This document shows, in pieces, positions 58,335-64,000 of a stretch of 64,000 nucleotides of DNA (within the stretch, counting starts at the first letter, position 1; every line of letters begins with the position of its first letter). This DNA is from Notamacropus eugenii. Lineage: Eukaryota > Chordata > Mammalia > Diprotodontia > Macropodidae. The notes under the pieces were generated by a model. The model was not told the origin of the DNA and searched no databases. It saw only the letters and a program-made list of their open reading frames with translations. A program made the translations under genes and the position numbers. Where the stretch lies: positions 137,552,250-137,616,249 of the forward strand of contig NC_092878.1 in the NCBI RefSeq assembly GCF_028372415.1, in the 5' to 3' direction.

Positions 58335-58575
58335 TTAAAAGGTCCCTTAACCTCTCTGTGCCTCAGGCAACTTTCTAAGACCTAAGTAGAGTCAGCATAG
58401 AAGGGTCCTAGACTTGGAAGCAGAAAGATCTGAGTTCAGACACAAGTTATGTGACTCTGGACATGTCAATTAAACCCCTCTGTGCCTCAGTTTCCTGATT
58501 TGTAAAATTAAGAAGTTGTACTTGATGGCTCCTAAGGTCCTATCTAGCCTTAAGATCCTAAGTTCCAAACTCATA
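58335..58575 (+). repeat. SINE piece followed by a MIR-like SINE
   Basis: 'ctgtgcctcaggcaactttc' is a tRNA-SINE middle; next 'ctagacttggaagcagaaag', 'tctgtgcctcagtttcctga' and 'ccttaagatcctaagttcc' form a second SINE. Confidence 0.7.
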
Positions 58576-58589
58576 ATTAGGGTTGACCC

Positions 58590-59285
58590 TCATCCCATGG
58601 ACTACACTACAATAACCTTTCATTTGGTGTCCCAGCCTCAAGCCTCTCCCTACAGCCTCTCATCCTCCACTGAGTCAACTGATTTTCCTAAAGCATAGGT
58701 CTGATCATGCCATCCCATTCCTCTCTCCCTCTCTAATGGCTCCTTATTGATCCTACTGCTAGGATATAGTAGGATATCAACTCCTTTGTTTGAGGTTTGA
58801 ATCTTTTGACAACCTGGCCTCTCCTTACTTTTCTAGCTGTCTTACCCATTTCTCCTCTACTATCCAACTCTCTCCAGGATCTATCCATCTATCTGGGCCT
58901 TTACTCCCCCTCCTCACTAGTTTCCCTTCAAATCTCACATCAAATGCCATCTCCACTCAATAAAGCCCTTACCTGTTGTGCTGTGTCTCCTCAAACTCAA
59001 GTCCCCTGCATGGTACTCTACTTTGTAACTGTACTTGGCACATGCCTATGTACCAGATCTTGGAAGACAGAGGTCTTCCTGCCCATAGACATCATAACAG
59101 GATTTTTGAAATAGATCTTTGCAGGTAAAGGAGGTCTCCAAAAGCTCACTCCACTTCAATATGTACACATTGTCTCCCCTATTACAAACTTCTTGAGGGT
59201 AGGGATTGTTTCATTTTCGTCTTTGAATCTTTACGAATTAACCTGTCTATATAGCAAGGACTTTATAAATGCTAATTGATTGTAT
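58590..59285 (+). repeat. L2 LINE 3' UTR
   Basis: 'ggtctgatcatgccatccca', 'ctctaatggctccttattga', 'cttgagggtagggattgttt' and 'ggactttataaatgctaatt'. Confidence 0.85.
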
Positions 59286-59319
59286 TTGATTCTTGCAAAA
59301 ATCAAAGAGGGTGGGTGGG

Positions 59320-59465
59320 AATGGATATTATTGTGACCATTTTACAGATGAAAAAATTGAGACCCAGAGAGACTGACGAGAGCTTTGCTCAATGTCCTAT
59401 GTCTATTATTCAGCACAGTTTTGACTCTGGCCTCTAATTCACAAGTGTTCTGGTTACTAATGCAG
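59320..59465 (-). repeat. MIR SINE
   Basis: 'ccattttacagatgaaaaaa' and 'ttgagacccagagagactga'. Confidence 0.75.
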
Positions 59466-59549
59466 GGTTTTTCCCACACTATATGGAGAAATGTTCTTGT
59501 TCTTTACTGCCTTTCCCTTTACCTCAGTATATAGGAAGTAAAAACTCAC

Positions 59550-59635
59550 ATGTATCAATCAACAAGAATTTGTTTAATGTGTGCTGTGTGTCAGGCACTC
59601 TATTAAGCCCTGGGTATACAAAGAAATCATTAAAA
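59550..59635 (-). repeat. L2 LINE 3' terminus
   Basis: 'caatcaacaagaatttgttt' and 'gtgtcaggcactctattaag'. Confidence 0.75.
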
Positions 59636-59684
59636 ATGATAATAATAACTTTATATAGATCTAAAAACTTAATATTTATTAAAA

Positions 59685-59860
59685 GTTTATATATTCTATC
59701 TAATATATGCCATCTAATCTATTATAATGTATTATATCATTTTATAAAACATTATGATATATTAGACATAATATATGTTATATATGATATATTAGACATA
59801 ATATAATATATTAGATACAAGATATAATAGATATAATGTATTGTGTTGTATATATTCATT
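59685..59860. repeat. AT-rich tract with 30-bp tandem duplication
   Basis: 'gatatattagacataatat' occurs at 59,756 and again at 59,786 within about 175 bp of nearly pure A and T. Confidence 0.9.
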
Positions 59861-59879
59861 ATTAATAACCTATCATATT

Positions 59880-60010
59880 AATTATCTCATTTGGTCCTCA
59901 CACCATTAAAATAAGGAAACTGTAGGTGAGAGGTTCGGTCACTTGCTCAGGGTCACTCATCTAGGCAGTGTCTAAGATGTTATTTAAATTCAGGAAGTCT
60001 AAGGAATTTG
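59880..60010 (-). repeat. MIR SINE
   Basis: 'ggaaactgtaggtgagaggt' and 'cacttgctcagggtcactca'. Confidence 0.65.
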
Positions 60011-60014
60011 CATT

Positions 60015-60405
60015 CTGTCAGAGGTGATGACATACAGGTAGCTCTCTATATAAGTACAAATGAAATAAAATCGATATGACTCTTTAAGGTTTGCAAAATA
60101 CCTTCTTTCCAATAACTCTATGAAGTTGTTAGTGGATGGATGTTCAGAAAAAAAACCATAGTTTGGTGTTTGTTCATGGTCATGAACTTATTGTCAGCCT
60201 CAAGGCAGGGAAAAGAGACAGGGAAAACATTTGGAAATGGAAGTGTTGTAAACCTAAAAGATATTAATATATTTTTGTGAAAAAAATGTAAGTGCCAGAG
60301 TCAGTATTCAAACATAGACCTTATAACACTAAACCCCATGCACACACTATAAGCCATGTGGTGTCATTTACTCAGGGCTACCCATAAACCAAAAATCTGC
60401 TCCTC
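60015..60405. other. Intergenic, unassigned
   Basis: Nothing recognised beyond weak SINE-like words. Confidence 0.3.
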
Positions 60406-60407
60406 TT

Positions 60408-60560
60408 AGGGTCATAGAATCATAGATTAGAATCTAATCTAAACCTCTCATTTTATTTACAGATGAGGAATATTCCAGCCCAGAGACCTCAAGTGACTTG
60501 CCTGGTTAATGGCAGAACTGGAATTTAAACTCAGATCCTGGTGACTCCAACTTTCATTTA
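60408..60560 (-). repeat. MIR-like SINE
   Basis: 'gggtcatagaatcatagatt', 'acagatgaggaatattccag' and 'aagtgacttgcctggttaat' in reverse order. Confidence 0.8.
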
Positions 60561-60564
60561 GCAA

Positions 60565-62290
60565 TGCCTGTTTCCTTCCATTCTAGAGAACTGACCTTTC
60601 TTCAGTTTCTAAGTGGTCACCAGGAGTGAGAAAAATCTTCAGGTATGAGTCACTTAAAGTTGCCTACAATTTGCAAATGACATATGTATAAGAATTGGAC
60701 AATACAGAAATAAGAAAAGAAATCTCTGAAAAACTAATAAAGGGGTTGGGAGGGAGGAAAAAGGATTGTATATTTCTCCCAAATGCCCACAGGGCAAAGA
60801 CAGCCTTCTCCCCCTCTCCCAGCCTCTCCACATACACACTGTCCTCCATGCCCCTGAAAATTAGATTTGGAGATTGGGTTTTGTGAGGAGGTGTCCTAGA
60901 TTTGAAGAAAGGACTAATTTGTGTGTATGTTCCCTTTACTCCTTGCAGAATCCTGGGTGCTTGTCTAAGTGGCTTAACAAGAAGAGTTTCCTAGCAAGCT
61001 GAGGCAGTCTATGTTTACATGGGCTATGTTTTGTGTCTAAGAGGATAAGTAAGGAGAAAGCAAGCATTTTTATTTTATCTGATTGCCTTTTCTAATGAAA
61101 GACAGCATTTCTCCCACTGAAATCAGCAGAATGCCAGTCCTAAAAGGAGTAGTTGGTATCCCAGAGTACACAAAATCCCAGGTTAGGATCGCAGTCATCC
61201 CTGGGTCTCTTCATGAACAGCCAAAAAATGGCTACCCAGCCAGTAAGTGGGCGTATGTTGCAACATTGGCATCTTTAGCTTTCAGAAAGGTCAAGTTGTG
61301 TGAGGGAACTGCTGTGAGAGAGAATGAGTGTGCCTGCGTGTGTGTGAAATACCCCTAGTAATAGCCAGTGAAGACATAAAAGGAACTTACAGTCAAACAA
61401 ACATCAGAGCTAAAGACCAAGAACTTAAGAAATGCCACTTCAATTAGAAATATTATCTAACTCAAACAGGAAAGAAAGATGAGGGGGAGGGAAGAGAAGG
61501 GCTATCTGGTTTCTAATAACCACCTTTAAAAAGAAAAACAAATTGCCTTTGGCACCCATTGAAAAGCAATCAGACTTACGATATGCCTCAATTTGGTTGT
61601 CAATAAATATGTAGTTGGTGCTAGGAACAGTTCTAGGTGCTGAAAATAAAAAGATGAGTAGAAAGCAATTGCTCAAATTACTGCCAAAAAAAGCCAACTA
61701 CTTTATGTTATTGTGCCACGGTGGGGGTTGGGGTGGGGAGGTGATAGAGAGAAAAGGGTGGAGGTGGGGGTTCAGAGAGGCTAGGAGAGAAGGCTAGACA
61801 GAGTATGGATAAATAAAACCCACAGCCAATCCACAAACCTCATTTTCATTTCTTCCCAGATTTCACTGTTTATCAGAGCTTTAGCAATTAACTAAAACAT
61901 AACCTCCCATCACCTCTCTTTGCTTTTGCCCTTAGGTTCTAAGGAAAAGTAAAGTGACTGAAGTCAGAAGGGGAGGAGGTTGAGAGGCACATGGAGGGCT
62001 GGAGGACAGCATAGCAGAAGCAGATGGAATGGATGATGCAGAAACTTGAAGGGGAAAAGAAGAAGAACCTGGGATATCATAAGTATAGGTATATATAGCT
62101 CCCAGTAAAGAATGCTGACTGCCAATGCAGATTGGCCCCTTTAGTCTCAGAGAGGTGGCCCACTAGAAATTTAACTCCTGAGTAATTGGAATGGGATAGA
62201 ATCTAAACTCCCTGAAATGCCCACATGGCAAAAGATAAGACTATCTCCCTCTGCCCTGTGAACCCTAATGCCCTAGCAATGGATTGTTTG
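60565..62290. other. Candidate C4orf54 UTR intron, mostly unassigned
   Basis: About 1.7 kb with only an L2 scrap at 61,600-61,660 ('tcaataaatatgtagttggt'). No exon is recognised. Confidence 0.35.
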
Positions 62291-62294
62291 TATG

Positions 62295-62375
62295 CATATT
62301 TATATATACACACATATATACTATATATGTGGACAATAGTATATATGTGTATATACATATACATGTATATATAGC
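62295..62375. repeat. TA-rich microsatellite
   Basis: Interrupted TATA/CATA repeats about 180 nt from the C4orf54 UTR donor. Confidence 0.9.
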
Positions 62376-62552
62376 TCTTTCAATATAATTGGTTTCTTTT
62401 GTAATTTTTTGTCTTTTATTTCTTACATTTCAAAGTACGATTCTGGGAAGGACTTTACCAGATTCCCAAAGGGGACATGACACATAATAAGAGGCTGAGC
62501 ACCCCTACCCCTACAATTTATGAACTTTAAACAAGTGAAATTCAAAACTTAC

Positions 62553-62595
62553 CTGACATTGCTTCTGTTTGTTTTCCCATAAATGTTTTTGCTCA
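62553..62595 (-). other. C4orf54: C4orf54 3' UTR start with splice donor
   Basis: Just after the stop, the - strand reads through a short UTR to CAG|gtaagt, a full consensus donor with the exon edge at 62553. An intron in the 3' UTR is implied. The donor is 41 nt after the stop codon, under the roughly 55-nt limit for triggering nonsense-mediated decay, so such an intron would be tolerated. Confidence 0.6.

Positions 62596-64000
<1,405 letters not shown>

Overview
This window is nuclear DNA from a marsupial. Two conserved vertebrate genes are recognisable. The space between them is filled with marsupial-type repeats: L1 and half-L1 (HAL1) LINEs, L2, CR1/L3, RTE-tailed tRNA SINEs and MIR-like CORE-SINEs. 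The species cannot be fixed from the sequence. All repeat family names are from memory of consensus phrases, not from a search.

Left part (about 1-20,650, + strand): the last six coding exons of MTTP, the large subunit of microsomal triglyceride transfer protein. They lie at 2285-2382, 2499-2620, 4340-4567, 10982-11106, 17355-17525 and 18864-19035. Splice sites and phases agree throughout. Together they give 304 full codons, matching the C-terminal lipid-binding domain of the 894-residue mammalian protein. The 3' UTR holds an L2 fragment and ends near two AATAAA signals at about 20,622-20,669.

Middle (about 20,700-43,000): no gene seen. It holds L2 copies on both strands, two HAL1 elements in the same orientation (26,812-29,622 and 30,891-33,670, each with a target-site duplication, each inserted into an older LINE), one solo ERV LTR with a 6-bp duplication (35,057-35,666), and long homopurine microsatellites.

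Right part: at 62,596-64,000, - strand, is the C-terminal 467 codons of the C4orf54 orthologue, with its DUF4585-type segment. It is convergent with MTTP, as I recall for human 4q23. A consensus splice donor 41 nt after the stop suggests the 3' UTR continues in a distant exon. A candidate for it is the block 43,083-48,427, which ends in tandem poly(A) signals on the - strand. Between 48.5 and 62.5 kb lie further L2, SINE, L1 and hAT-like insertions, including a three-level nest at 55,640-56,460.

MTTP acts in the ER lumen in lipoprotein assembly; C4orf54 is a poorly characterised, muscle-enriched protein. Nothing suggests they work together; they are neighbours by synteny. I found no undescribed coding system. 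The most unusual items are an internally deleted L1 joining 5' and 3' ends, the little-decayed HAL1 copy, the possible spliced UTR of C4orf54, and an RTE fragment close to an MTTP splice acceptor.
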